From assembly GCA_030248215.1 (NCBI GenBank), contig JASANG010000245.1, forward strand, positions 124,001-188,000: a stretch of DNA of 64,000 nt, in the 5' to 3' direction. The translations under genes were made by a program, and so were the position numbers. The notes beneath the pieces were generated by a model that saw only the letters and a program-made list of their open reading frames with translations, was not told the DNA's origin and did no database searches. Positions 1 through 13,100 of the stretch are shown piece after piece. Position 1 is the stretch's first letter, and the number at the start of each line of letters is the position of its first letter. This stretch comes from Enoplolaimus lenunculus. Taxonomy: Eukaryota > Nematoda > Enoplea > Enoplida > Thoracostomopsidae.

Positions 1-127
1 GGCTGTCATCTATTTTAACCCATATCCTTTTATATGGGTGTTTCAGTTATGCCAGCAAATCTCTAGCTCGCTACTTACAAGTGTAATTTTTAGATCTGAA
101 TATGCTGCTATGAGTATAAGCAACATA

Positions 128-570
128 TTGTAGTGACCCGAATAACATGGGGGTAATAAGATGGGGTCCCCATTTTGAGTCCCAATCAATAGGAGTCCGT
201 ATTTCTAATGAGAGTGCGAAAGCGGATAGAGTCCCTGAACCGTAATTAAAGTACATAAATGTCAACTATCCCTAATTACAGTGCATAAATGACTCCTTGA
301 CCAAAGAAAGTTGAGTTCGAAATTTTGAAGCGTACTTAAGTCTTGAAAGTACATTCCTAAGTGTAAAACCTTTCATTATCGCTCAAGCTATTAACACAGG
401 ACAAATAATCGTTAAATTCAACGGACAACTGCAGTACCGGATACATATCAGTAACGAAGGGTGACGGAGCGTGGGTTAAAAATTAGTAACAGTCCGTAGC
501 GGAATAACAGGGGGTACCCTCTGGAGAGGCCAAATAAATGTCAGTCCCCCTCTTATTCGGGTCACTATAG
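128..570. mobile_element. Family D MITE (Tc1/mariner-like, TA flanked)
   Basis: Ends TTGTAGTGACCCGAATAA and its inverse, flanked by TA on both sides; 443 bp with no coding capacity. Near-complete copies recur at 8734-9171 and 45313-46003. Confidence 0.8.
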
Positions 571-588
571 TATACTTGAATAATACAT

Positions 589-745
589 GTCAGTCTGGGT
601 AGGAACTGCGACTTCAGACCTCTGTACTAAGCAGCTGGAAATCGGCGGGTTACGGGTGGTTTCGAACTAGCGACCTTCTGTGTGTCAGGCAGACGCTGTT
701 ACCACTTCGCCACGTAGCCCGCCTCTCCAACTGCATTTTTCGTCG
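589..745 (-). repeat. tRNA-derived SINE, Val-like head
   Basis: On the minus strand GGGCTACGTGGCGAAGTGGT (A-box region) and GCTAGTTCGAAACC (B-box) enclose an arm with GAC at the anticodon position. A tail shared with 61985-62250 (inverse of AACTAAGCAG and GTCAGT..GGTAGGAA) follows. The acceptor stem does not pair, so it is not a working tRNA. Confidence 0.6.
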
Positions 746-1102
746 ACTATATGTGTCGACCGTACAACACAATGTGCATTGCATTTATTGCATATGCACC
801 AGGACAAGCATGTCTTACATGCTTACAATACATCGTATTATGTATTAAAATTCATTTGGTTCAGGAAGCATTTACGCAACCTAATTAGTGCAATTGATGC
901 TTTATACACTCTAATTGGTAATTTTGGGCTTTATCTGTTTACGGACTCTTATTAGAGATATAAAGCTCTATTAGAAATAGATTCCACCGACTCTTATTAC
1001 TTCCTCTTTTATTTGGGTTATCTACAGTGCGGTTGACGTTTCGATTGTAATGAAGTATTTTAATTGTTCTCTGTTGTATGTTTAAGGTTTTCGTTTTGTC
1101 AG

Positions 1103-1183
1103 TATCCATTCATTTTGAGCATTAACGCGAAACGTCAAATTTTGGAAGGACACGCCGAACAGCAAATGATTGCAACTGCAAGG
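1103..1183 (+). CDS. HECTD2: HECTD2-like exon a
   Basis: Acceptor TTTTGTCAG precedes it and donor GTGTGT follows. It encodes YPFILSINAKRQILEG...EQQMIATAR (27 residues), matching the family segment just N-terminal to the HECT domain. Phase 0 at both ends. Confidence 0.85.
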
Positions 1184-4100
1184 GTGTGTATTCTACACCG
1201 GTTTAAGGCTTACAGGTTTCGGCTCATGTAAAGATCAGAGGCGGAACATATTTCTGTGCTACTAGAAAAGAGTAAGCTTAAGCTTTAGACTAATTTTTTG
1301 GCTTGGCTTAGGCTTAGATTTAGGCTTAGGCATAGGAATATGCTCATTCTTACGTTTTGGCTTAGGCTTAGGCTTAGAAATATTATCATTCTTATGCTTA
1401 GGCATAGGAATATGCTCATTCTTACGTTTTGGCTTAGGCTTAGGCTTAGAAATATTCTCATTCTTATGCTTAGGCTTAGGAATATGCTCATTCTTACGCT
1501 TTGGCTTGGGCTTAGGCATAGGCTTAGGAAAACGGTTACAGTACTTGTTCCACCCCTGTTCTTTATATTAGCCCATGTTTCTACGAGGCGGATATTATAG
1601 ACGTACTCAAAGAACGATTTAGGAAAAATGAAGATTAGCGGATATATAAATTGAAAAACTACCGGAATACATTTCGCAATTCTTATACAGACACCTCTTG
1701 ACAAGATTGCCAAAGTATTTTGTGTCTGTATTGACTGCATAAAACGGTTAAATAGCGTACGAAATCGTATTGATCTGTCGTAACCATATTCTCAAATGTG
1801 TGTAGCACTTATTACCAGTTTGTGATAGGACTTGTAACTTTCCAATTAGAGCATAATGCATTCTGAAATTTTACTCGTTTGTTGCACTTTAACTTCTGCC
1901 TTACCTCGATACAAATTTTGAATTCTGCCAACTGTTGTTGTTTGCCAGATTGAAAATCTATCGCTAACTGGTAATTATAGGTGCTATACATAGTTGAGAA
2001 TACGGTTTTGAACAGTAGTACAATAAACGTGTTAAAATCTCCTAGAAGCACATTGTCAACAATCGCGAATGGTGACAATCTCATTTCCATAATTCGAACC
2101 AAACCACTGACACTCGTGTGAATTAAGTATTCCTTGTGAGCTTTGAGGTATTTAAACACATTAATATTTCTGCTTTTAGGATAGCATTATTGGAAGTTTG
2201 ATGATTCCATCGCGAAGAACGCCTGATATGGATATGTTATTTCTGACAATTACAGTACGACGGTCACATTTACTCCAAGACTCGCTTGAAGAGGTAAGAT
2301 TTTTGTAATATTAAACTGTTTGTAACATTTTTTTGCAATTACGTTCCGATAACTTGCTATATTGTAGACGTTAGCTTTGCTAAACTGGTTTAGGTCTACA
2401 GTAATCTAAGCCTAAGCACATCGCCTAATCATGAAACTGGTTCTCCTGGCAAAGGTGGGCTTTTGTGATGCTGACACGCTCACATTTATATAGTTTAGGT
2501 TTTATAAACTAGTGCACCTTTCCGCACTACAGCACCAAACGCGTATCTGGTTGTAAAGTAATTGTTTATTACGGGCATCTTCAAGGTCGGATCAGGCTTG
2601 GTCTGCCATCATTCTAATCCTGCTGATAAGGACAAAGGTTACTGAAATTCGATTACCAGTTAAGCTTTATTCACACTTGCAAGTTTTTGCAGCAAAAAAT
2701 TGCACGTGCAACTTGCACGTACAAGTTTGGTTACAAAGCATCTTTGAAATTCTTGCAGCTGCAAATGATTCACTGGAATTCATGCTATTGAATGTAATTC
2801 GCATCTGTGAACGCAGTTGCAAGTCGCTTGAATTTGTTGAATTTACTGTTTGTTTGGTCAATCGGAATGTTTCTTTAAAAATACTTGCAGCTGCAAGTAT
2901 ATTTCGTGCAAGTTACAGCTGCGAGTTTTCGCTGCAAATACTTTTTACGTATGATGGTTCATTATTCGCATACGAAACATTAATAAATACCACGGCAAAA
3001 TGAACATGCGAAAATCAGTTGCACCGCTGTCTGAAATCTTTTAAGTTACTTTTTTCATGTATCAACAGATATTAGGTACAGAACACTGCAAAAAAATAGT
3101 GAGTCAAATTCACTCTCTCCGCAATTGGCTTTTCGGGGCTGCAAAAACTAAGTCAAATTCGACTCCGCCAGAGTTAAATTCGGACGGAGTCGAATTTTGG
3201 ACTTGACTCACCACCTTTTGTAGAGTATAAGTTTGCCAAATTTTCATAATATTGGCACTATAATTCAAGTATTCATTGTTTTAGCTTTCAAATAAACAGC
3301 GAAATTTTCGAAAAAAATTACGGGTTCAATTCGCAGGCGAACCAGGACTCGATATGGGTGGTCTGACCAAAGAGTGGTTTCAACTGCTTGTCGGGCAAAT
3401 ATTTCATCCAGATTATGGTAAAGTCCTTTACGCATATATTCAACGTTTGGTGAAATCAAATTCGCGTTGGGTTTGTAGCGTACAAGTACCATTGCGTACA
3501 ACGTCAGGGGCCGGGGGTGGTATAATGGTACGGTTACCAAACAGGTCCGTAGCCATAAGGCACCCAAGGGAACGACTAGGCAAAATAAACAGTTTTGGAC
3601 CTTGTAAACAATTTCAGCGTTGATTTTAAGTCATGTCACATTCTCGCGTGAGCCTTTAGAATTCTGACCCCCAAGCATTTTAGACTGCTTACATGGCTAA
3701 TCAAAAAAATTACGTTAAAGCATAAGCTTACACTATTGTAGTCCCACAGAAAAACGTTTCGACCCTGATCTTTACATGGGTCAGATACCAGACAGTGTCA
3801 GATCGTTTTAGCATAAGTTTGCTGTCAATCATTTCTACACAAACATTACTGTGGGAATTGTAATATTTAAACACAAATTGATTTTACTGCTAATTTATAG
3901 GAATGTTCGTGTATCATTCCAAAGCCGAAGTATTCTGGTTCAGTACTTCAGAAAGAAATCTCGAAAATCTACAAGAATACAATTTTATTGGTGTGGTAGG
4001 TTTAAAATCAACCGTGTGTGCTTTGATATCGGTTAAGCGGAAGACTTAAATTATGCTTAGCGAAAGTAGTCGATTGTAGCTAAAAATTATACACTTTAGA

Positions 4101-7100
4101 ATTTTAGTATATTTACCGTAGCCCAATGCGTAATTTAGCCCAATTCCGAATTGGGCTAGTCCAGGGCGTAATTACAACTTGGGCTAGCCTACGGCGTAAT
4201 TCTTTCTATGCGACAAGTGTATGCCTTGTGATTGGTTACTACCCCTTAATTCCGTACTCAAATAAGATTGGTTGATGCGAATACTTTTTTCTGATTGGCA
4301 AAACGATCGCCACCTATTGCACTGCCTATCAGTTTGTTTTAACTGAGCAAAGAGGAATTAAGCAGGATTACGACTATCAAGCAACCAATTAGGAAACGCA
4401 CAGATTTATCTGACACGATTTCGCCTTGGGCTAGCCCATGTCGTAATTGCGTTTTAGACTAGACTAATTTGGAATTGGGCTGAATTACAACTTGGGCTAC
4501 GACATATATTACATATTCATGTATATATACATATATATGTATATATAATATATATAGGTATAATATGCTTAAATTCAAATTTGGGCTTATGTTGATGCTT
4601 AGACTTAGCCTTAGGCTTAAGCCTATCGAAAAATTGTACAAAAGCTTGAAAATGAGCTAAAAATGGTATTTAAAGGTTTCGGTTGAACAGAAAACCCATC
4701 AACCATATTAGCAAATGATGAACCAGAACGACGTGTAAACGCGTTCTTTTGCCTGATACATGATTGGTTCGTTTTTTAGCTAATGGGACTGGCAGTCTAC
4801 AACGGCGTCATTTTAGACATTCGTTTTCCAGTTGTTTGTTACAAGAAATTACTCTCGCCAGCAGTTGTGCCGCGTTTTGCTGATATTCGCTATCTTCCGC
4901 TGGGTGTTGCTACGGTGAATTTGAGCGATTTAAGTCAATTTATGCCTGTAAGTTGTACGTAGCTGTGGTATTCGCGTTACCATGAGTCGATAATAACTCT
5001 TCGAGTGTGCAACTGGGCACAGCCTGTTTAGAAAAGAATGTACGCTGCACGCGTTGCGTTTTTGTCTCCGTTTATTAACGTGAACCTTGAGATTTGGCAC
5101 AGAAGTGCATAACATCAAGAGTAGATAATAACGTGAGTGTGTAACTCTTGGTGTCCGCTTGGTACAAAATGTACCACCGGGCGTTGCGTTTTTGGCCGAC
5201 CCCTCTTGTTTAGAGGGGCGGTCACTATCACATGAATACTCCTAAATTAAATTATTTGGGGATCATGTGTGACGCCGCATACATAAAGTGTCATGGTTCG
5301 CACCAGTTGTACTCCCCTCTAATCTTGCTTTATTTAAAAAGAAATTTTCACTTTAGGTTGTAGAAAATACGGTCAGGTATATATTCGTTTTTAAATCAAT
5401 AAAGTACTTTTTGAAAACGACAAAATTTCTATTCTAGCACATTTCAGTGCTAGCATTTGTCGCCTTCATGGAACATTCACGTACCTTGGAAGCAAGGGTG
5501 GGCCCCGTCTATATTCTGGCACAACGCGGATTATAAGTACCAGTTTGAATTATTTGGTATACTAAAATTGCGTTTGGTTTCTCGCTCGCTTCGTAGCTTT
5601 TTTACTGATAACTCGAGTGGGGGTTCGTTAGAACTTTCTGATTCCACCAGTGGTCCTCAGTACCCTCCTTAGATCACCGATATAGATCCTGCTGGCAGTG
5701 TGGAGTGAAAAAGTTTCAGTTGAAGTTGAAGTTTGCCAGCAAATCTTTTGTTTTTTTAGGAAACAGCCCGGGGTCTAAACGAATTGTTGAATTACGAAGG
5801 CGATGTTGAACAAGACTATGGATTGAACTTTCAGGTGAATTCAGAAATTACGCCCAATTCTGGCAAACTTTTTATTTTGCTATAATCATTTTTTACCCAT
5901 TATTTATGACACAAAACAATTTCAACCCAGGTAGGTTTGTGTTGTTTTAACTATTTTACAAAAGATCTGAAACGTTTCGTTTCGTCGAAAAATTCGTCCT
6001 CATAACAATTCAAGCTAAAAAAGCTTCAGTGTCCAGGATACTGAAGCTTTTTGGCTTCCGCTTCCGCGTGAAGGTTATTGAAGCTTTTCTGGCTTCAGTC
6101 TCCATGACACTACCCACGTAAAAGTCAACTGGTGTACGCATGTTATTGTGGAAGTTGCATTATTGATGTTTTTATTCTTTGTTAGGTCAGAATGCAGTCA
6201 TGTCCGTAACCATGGAGCGGCAAGGATGTGTGCCGCGCCCCCCACAAAACGTTCCGCAACTCATCTTTACATGGTCCTGGTAGCGTAAGCAATTTCAAAC
6301 AGGGTTGTTTTTTCCGGAAAAATTACGACCGGAAAAAATGAATTTTTTATATTTTGTTCCGGAAAAAATGGAAAAAATGGAAAAATTCATTCATTGTCTG
6401 AGTGATCGGTTATCCCACCTTTAGCCGGTATTTGCCCCAAAAATGCTTGCATTCTGAAACTTTTTGTATATTTGAGCTCCTGATGACACCACCTGTTCAT
6501 TCCATGCCCAAATCTAAATTTTTGAAAAATTTGGTTTTAAAGCCACAAGTTCAGCCCCTTGAAACCCAATTTTTTTCGAATAGTTGGGCAAGTTATATAT
6601 CATTTGACGCAGCTTGCAAAGTTGAGTCGAGTGGACTTAAACTTTCTGCAATCAGAAGTCGGCTTAACGAGTTGTTGTCAAATGATTGATTTGGCGCGCT
6701 GCCAACGATCATGGTTCGACGCTAGATCTAGTTATTTGACAATAACTCTTTAGCCAGACGTCTGTTTGGTAAATATTTAACAATATTCGTCTCAGCTCCG
6801 CAACCGTTGTGTCAAATGATATATAATTTGTCAAATTTTTCGACAAAAAATTTTGAGTCCAATGAAGGAATTTGCGACCTTAAAATTCGATTTTTTTATA
6901 AATTTAAGTTTGGGGGTGGATAGTCGGGGAAGGCTAGCAGAACATCACAAACTCATGAGTGGAGCGATCTAAACAAGTCACACTTGTTTTTGTAAAAATA
7001 TATTAAATCCCAAGACACTTTTGGGTTTTCTGACATCAAAGCCTCTCAATGGCTGCAACCTCTCGAGTAAAACGGGTTGAAGCTCGACGTATCCTTGTGT

Positions 7101-10100
7101 TAAATCATACGGTAAATGGCTAGGTTTCACTTTTGAGCTCCCTAACTTTGGTCCCACTGTGGACGAAACCTGGTGAGCGAGCCGAACGAGATACATATGT
7201 AATTTTAAATTAAATCTCGTGGCAAAGCTTCTATTTAGAAATTCATTTATATCGTCATAAGCTGCAATTTTCTTCACTCTTTTCGGACATATAATGTGTC
7301 CTGGTGTACACATACATACGGTCACTGTTAATGTGTTGCATGTAAAATAGTTACATGTCACTTAAAACGATATTTTATATCATATTTAGTTGCAACTTAT
7401 ATTTAGAATCGTTTAATATTTTTCCATTTTTTCCATTTTTTTCCACCCGCCTCGGAAAATAATGGAATAAAATGACAAAAAAAAACATTTTTTCCAGCCA
7501 GCAACCGCACTTTGAAATAATTGTTACAGATAACTGTGGACGAATTTGGTTCAATTCGAACAATTGAATTGAAAGAAAACGGTGCCGAAATTCCTGTAAC
7601 GAACGATAATCGCCAAGGTTCACCATTACATTGTTGAAATAAACAAAACCTATGACGTTTCTAAATATATTTCTTTTTTTACTTTTTCCTTAAATTATAA
7701 GCATTAAGCTACGTTCTCACTTCTTAGGGTAGCGCTAAACTTGTGATAACGTCCAGCGCCGTGCGTCACCGGTATGGTGATGTTTATCACCTGTCCAGCG
7801 CCGTCCGTCAACGTCCGTCATTCGTACGGAACAAGCACAATGTCGGACAATGACGGACAATGACGGACGGCTGGCGGACCGCGCCGGACTGTGTACCTCA
7901 AGTATAGCGCAATCCTTACATTTCGCTAAATGTTTTTAATATGGGATCACTGAAGTCGATTAATGCATCGTTCACAATAAAAAATGTCATTTTGCCACTG
8001 AAAACATTATAAGGTTGAGTTAATAGCACGTTTCAATTTTCAAAATTATAATACGTCAACCATGCCATAACGCAAAAAAAAACTGCGTTAACTCTACCCT
8101 TACTCGTGTTGCAAAATGCTCTATGACACGTATTAGAATAGAACTGACGCGTGTTAGGATAGGGTTAACGTATGGCAATTTTAAAATTTGACACATGTTA
8201 ACCCTACCCTGTAGTGTTTTCAGTGGCAAAATGAACCTTTTTATTGTGAACGATGCATAAATTAACATCTGCCAAATTAGCATTACAATTGCACACCTCT
8301 GAGTTTTCGTTCGAATTGCATTTAAGTTTAGCTGTTTATTTGTCGTCGGCTTCAGTCGCAGATCAAGCCAAAATTTCGCGTGTCCGAAGCCAGCCACAAT
8401 TTTCGCACCAAATCTTATTGGTTCTGCTAATTGCCTGAAGACCGCATGGATTCGGCGAAATTCGTCGAATCAGCCAATGGTCAGCTGAATTTCGTAAAAT
8501 TAATTGCTAAATATTTTAGTTAATTTTTCGGTTATTTTGTCTTGAAAATGAAGTTTCAGAATATGTTGACTGTTATGTTGAATGGCTTATCAACAAGTCG
8601 ATTTATCATCAGTTTCGGTCGTTTTATATTGGTTTTCATAGCGTTTGTGCTTCAAACGTAATGCTGGTAAGTTACCAGGTATTTTTGTTACATCAAAATC
8701 TTTTGCTTATAAATTTATGCCTAGCACACTATACTGTACGGACCCGAATATAAGAGGTGAGACTGATATTTATTTGGTCTCTCGATAGTGTACCTACCTT
8801 TTATTCGGTTACGGACTGGTATTTATTTTTAATCTGCCATCCGCCACCCTTCATTACTGATATGTATTCGGTATTGCAACTATCGGTGGAATTAAACGCT
8901 TGTCTTGTATCAAAAGCGTGAGCGATAATGCAATGTTATACTTAGGAATGCGCTTTCAAAACTTAAGTATGCTTTAAAGTTTCGAACTCAATTTTATTTG
9001 GTACTGGAGTCAATTATGCGCTACAATTACGAACAATTGACATTTATGAACTCTATTAGGGTTTAGGGACTCTATCCGCTTACGAACTCTTATTAGGGAT
9101 ATGGACTCCAATTGATTGGGACTCAAAATGGCGACCCCCTATTACCCCCTCTTATTTTCGAGCCACTACAGTATGTCAAAAGTGTTCAAAATAGTTATTT
9201 TGCACAACCAGTTTAGGTTTAACCTGGGTTCAGGTGCTTTAAAGCTGTAGTATATAAAATATTTAGTTCAGGAGTACCTACTAAAATCTGCTAAATCAAC
9301 GCTGATACGCTGTCTTTTAAACACTAAACTTTCAAAGAAATGGTTTTTATACGCTAAAAATTGAACTGTTTTGCTTATTTACTTAAAGATCTGGCCCATG
9401 TAAAGATCAGCGGCGGAACGTTTTTCTGTGGAACTGCAATAGAGTAATCTTATGCTTTAGACTATTTTTTGCTTGACTTAGGCTTAGGCTCAGGCTTACG
9501 AATATGTTCATTGTTGGGCTTAGGCTTACGAATATGTTCATTGTTACACTTAGGCTTAGGCTTGTGAATATGCATATATTACTGTTTCGCTCTTGTATTT
9601 ACATTAGCCTAACGACCACCTGTGTCTGTTTAAGTTTCCGGTTGATAGAGAAATAGATTTGTTTTTGAATAATTTGACTTTGTCTGATTTTAACTCTTTT
9701 ACTAAATGTTTATTTTTTAGATGCTTCGTGCTGAGGAAGTTGAATTATTGGTGTGTGGTAGTTTAATCGTAGACATGAAGGAACTGAAGAAATTCACAAC
9801 GTACGACGGGTACGGCGTCAATGATAAGACGATAAGGTATGTGGGACCCCCAAATATGTAAGGTATTGTGTTTCTTGGTTTTGTACCTACCCTTATGAGA
9901 CAATGTATAGAATAGCGCCGTAACAGTACACTGCAAAAATGGTGAGTCAAACTGACTCTCACCAAAATAGGCTTTTCCTGACTACACAAACTGAGTCAAA
10001 ATTCGACTCTGCCAGAATCAAATTGAGTCGAATTTAAGTCAGCCGGAGTCAGATTTTGATTCAGTTTGTATAGTCAGGAAAAGCCTATTTCGGAGAGAGT

Positions 10101-13100
10101 CAATTTGACTCATCATTTTTTGTAGTGTAGCATTAGCATATTCGAAAACCTAAATATGTAACCAGATATCTGTTTCCGGTAAAAATCGGTGTCCGTTTTC
10201 ATTTCCGGTATAGAAATACCGAAAATGGTGTTATTTTCATAATGAAAATTAGCTATAAAGCACTTATATATCTTGCAATTTTTCATATGCTGATATGCTG
10301 TAATTGTTCGATATGAAGTAAAAATTACCAAATTCATTTAAAATCGTTAAAAATTTTGAAGCATCCGCTATTTTGTTCCAACTTACAAAAGCCTGGTGAA
10401 TATTTGTATGCTTCAATTGTTGTGGCAGAAAAAGACAACATCTTGGAAAGTTTTATTCCTCATTTTCCGTTTTCTGTTTCTGTTTCCGTTATTTTGATAA
10501 CTATCCGTATTCGTTATTTTTTACTTCCGTTTACACACTGCCAAATACCTACGACTAAAGCAAAAATTAGTCTCAAGCTAAACCTTACTCTATTGCAGTC
10601 CCATAGAAAAATGTTCCACCCCTCATTATGTTTACACATGCGAACCCTGCCCTATACCCGCGTCACAACTTCCCTAATACGTGTCACCAGAGCATGTTGT
10701 AACCCCAAGCGTTACGGTATGGTTAACACATTTTTACATAAAAGTAGGGACTGTAAATTTCAGTGAGTTGATTTTAACTCCGAATGACTTGAATCACTCA
10801 GTCTGAGTTAGAACTATCAGAACTCAGAATTTTGAGTTGATTCGATCCATTCTGAGTTAATCAACCAACTCACCTAGTGTCAACTCAAAGTGAGAATCAA
10901 CGCAACTCAAAGTGAGTTGATATTTACTGATATTAATTCAGAAATAACCAAATCCCTAGTTGAATTGTTTAATCAACTCACTGGAATTTACAGTGTAGGA
11001 ATACGCTCAATCTATTGTTACGCATCTTAAAGTAAACATTGGCCCATACTTTTTAGGCTGTTTTGGGATTTAATTGTAAAGCTGCCAATCAAACATCAGC
11101 GTCGGTTTCTGTTGTTTGTCACCGGTTCCGATCGAGTGCCTGTGGGTGGAATGCGAGAATTAAATTTTAAAATTTCCAAAATGGTTACAAGCTATTCAAA
11201 ATGTCAATTGACCGAAATGTAAGTCATCAATTTAACGTCGATTCAAACACCAAACAAACGCAAAACGGTACCGTATACATGCTTCCCGACGGCTTAGGTT
11301 TAGAAAAAAAAAGCTTATCGAAGCCTAATTTTTGACATTAACTTTTTGCCTAAATCTTCTTCTACCTAAGCCTAAATAGTAAACTTATAAATGTGAAATA
11401 AACGTGTACAAGCGCAGTGAAAAATCATTAGAATCACGGCCCAATGTTACTTTAAGGGACGTAACAGTAGATTAAGCGTATTCCTTAACCTAAGCCTAAA
11501 CCTAAGCGTTGCAAAACTATGCTCCTAAGCCTAAGCCTAAGCCTAAGCAAAAATATGTAATCTAGAATCTAAACCTACTCTTTTATGGACCCACCAGAAA
11601 TCTGGACGCCGCTTAAAGTATCATGGGCCAGAATCACTAAATAAAAAACATCAATTGTGAAAGTTTCAAAAAGAACTATTTATTTACTAAGCTTGTATTC
11701 ACAAATCAATAACCTGCTACCACGAGGTGATATGGGTGTAATTCATTAAGACGGAATGGCATAAGTTTTAGAACAATACACATTCCGCTGGTTAATTTGA
11801 GTTCGGCTGTGTTTTGTGGGAACACGCTATTAAAATATATTCATTTTTGTTCTTAAACAAGTCCCTAAGGCATACGTTCACCAATACGGCTAGCCACAGC
11901 ACTAACTGTCACACTAGGTTAGCTAGCAATGACGCTTGATTGATTCAGATGTTGCTGTAGTAGCTAGCCTTAGTGACAGTTGATGCCCGTGGCTAGCCAT
12001 ATTATGCCGTGGCTAGGCATATTATGCCAGGCTAGCCATATTATGCCGTGCCGTGGCTAGGCATATTATGCCGTGGCTAGCCATATTATGCCGTGCCGTG
12101 GCTAGGCATATTATGCCGTGGCTAGCCATATAATGCCGTGGCTAGGCATATTATGCCGTGGCTAGCCATATTATGCCGTGGCTAGCCATATTATGCCGTG
12201 CCGTGGCTAGGCATATTATGCCGTGGCTAGCCATATTATGCCGTGGCTAGGCATATTATGCCGTGGCTAGGCATATTATGCCGTGGCTAGCCATATTATG
12301 CCGTGCCGTGGCTAGGCATATTATGCCGTGGCTAGCCATATTATGCCGTGGCTAGGCATATTATGCCGTGGCTAGGCATATTATGCCGTGGCTAGGCATA
12401 TTATGCCGTGGCTAGGCATATTATGCCGTGGCTAGGCATATTATGCCGTGGCTAGGCATATTATGCCGTGGCTAGGCATATTATGCCGTGGCTAGGCATA
12501 TTATGCCGTGGCTAGCCATATTATGCCGTGGCTAGGCATATTATGCCGTGGCTAGGCATATTATGCCGTGGCTAGGCATATTATGCCGTGGCTAGCCATA
12601 TTATGCCGTGGCTAGGCATATTATGCCGTGGCTAGGCATATTATGCCGTGGCTAGGCATATTATGCCGTGGCTAGGCATATTATGCTGTGGCTAGCCATA
12701 TTATGCCGTGGCTAGCAATATTAGCAATATGGCTAAATTAGTGCTTCGACTAAAAGACATAATACTCTAACATCTTGGCAGTCTAAATAACAAAAGTTAT
12801 TTCTAAGGTCATTGAGGGTACACTGTTGTTGCGTCCACGGCATAAATGCTTGTTAGCAAAATATACACCGGTTTTCTAAAATTTTAATTAACAGTCATAA
12901 TGGCCCATGTATAGAACAGGGCCGTATCTTTTTCCGAAGGGGCTATAAATAGAGTTTGTTTAAGCTTTAGATTAATTTTTTTGTCTTAGGCTTAAGCTTA
13001 GGCTTAGGAATAGGCTCATCTATACGCTTAGGCTTAGGCTTAGGCTAAGGTTTAGGCTTATGCTTAGAAATATACTTATACTACTGTTGCGACCCTGTTC

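Noticed and set aside
648-722. Functional tRNA-Val gene
   Set aside because: A and B boxes fit, but the acceptor arms do not pair, the anticodon stem has a mismatch and SINE body follows.
11084-11222. HECTD2-like protein ending at TAA 11220-11222
   Set aside because: Such a product would lack the catalytic cysteine; a GTAAGT donor at 11219 overlaps this stop and joins in phase to the SHTCFNQ exon at 17619.
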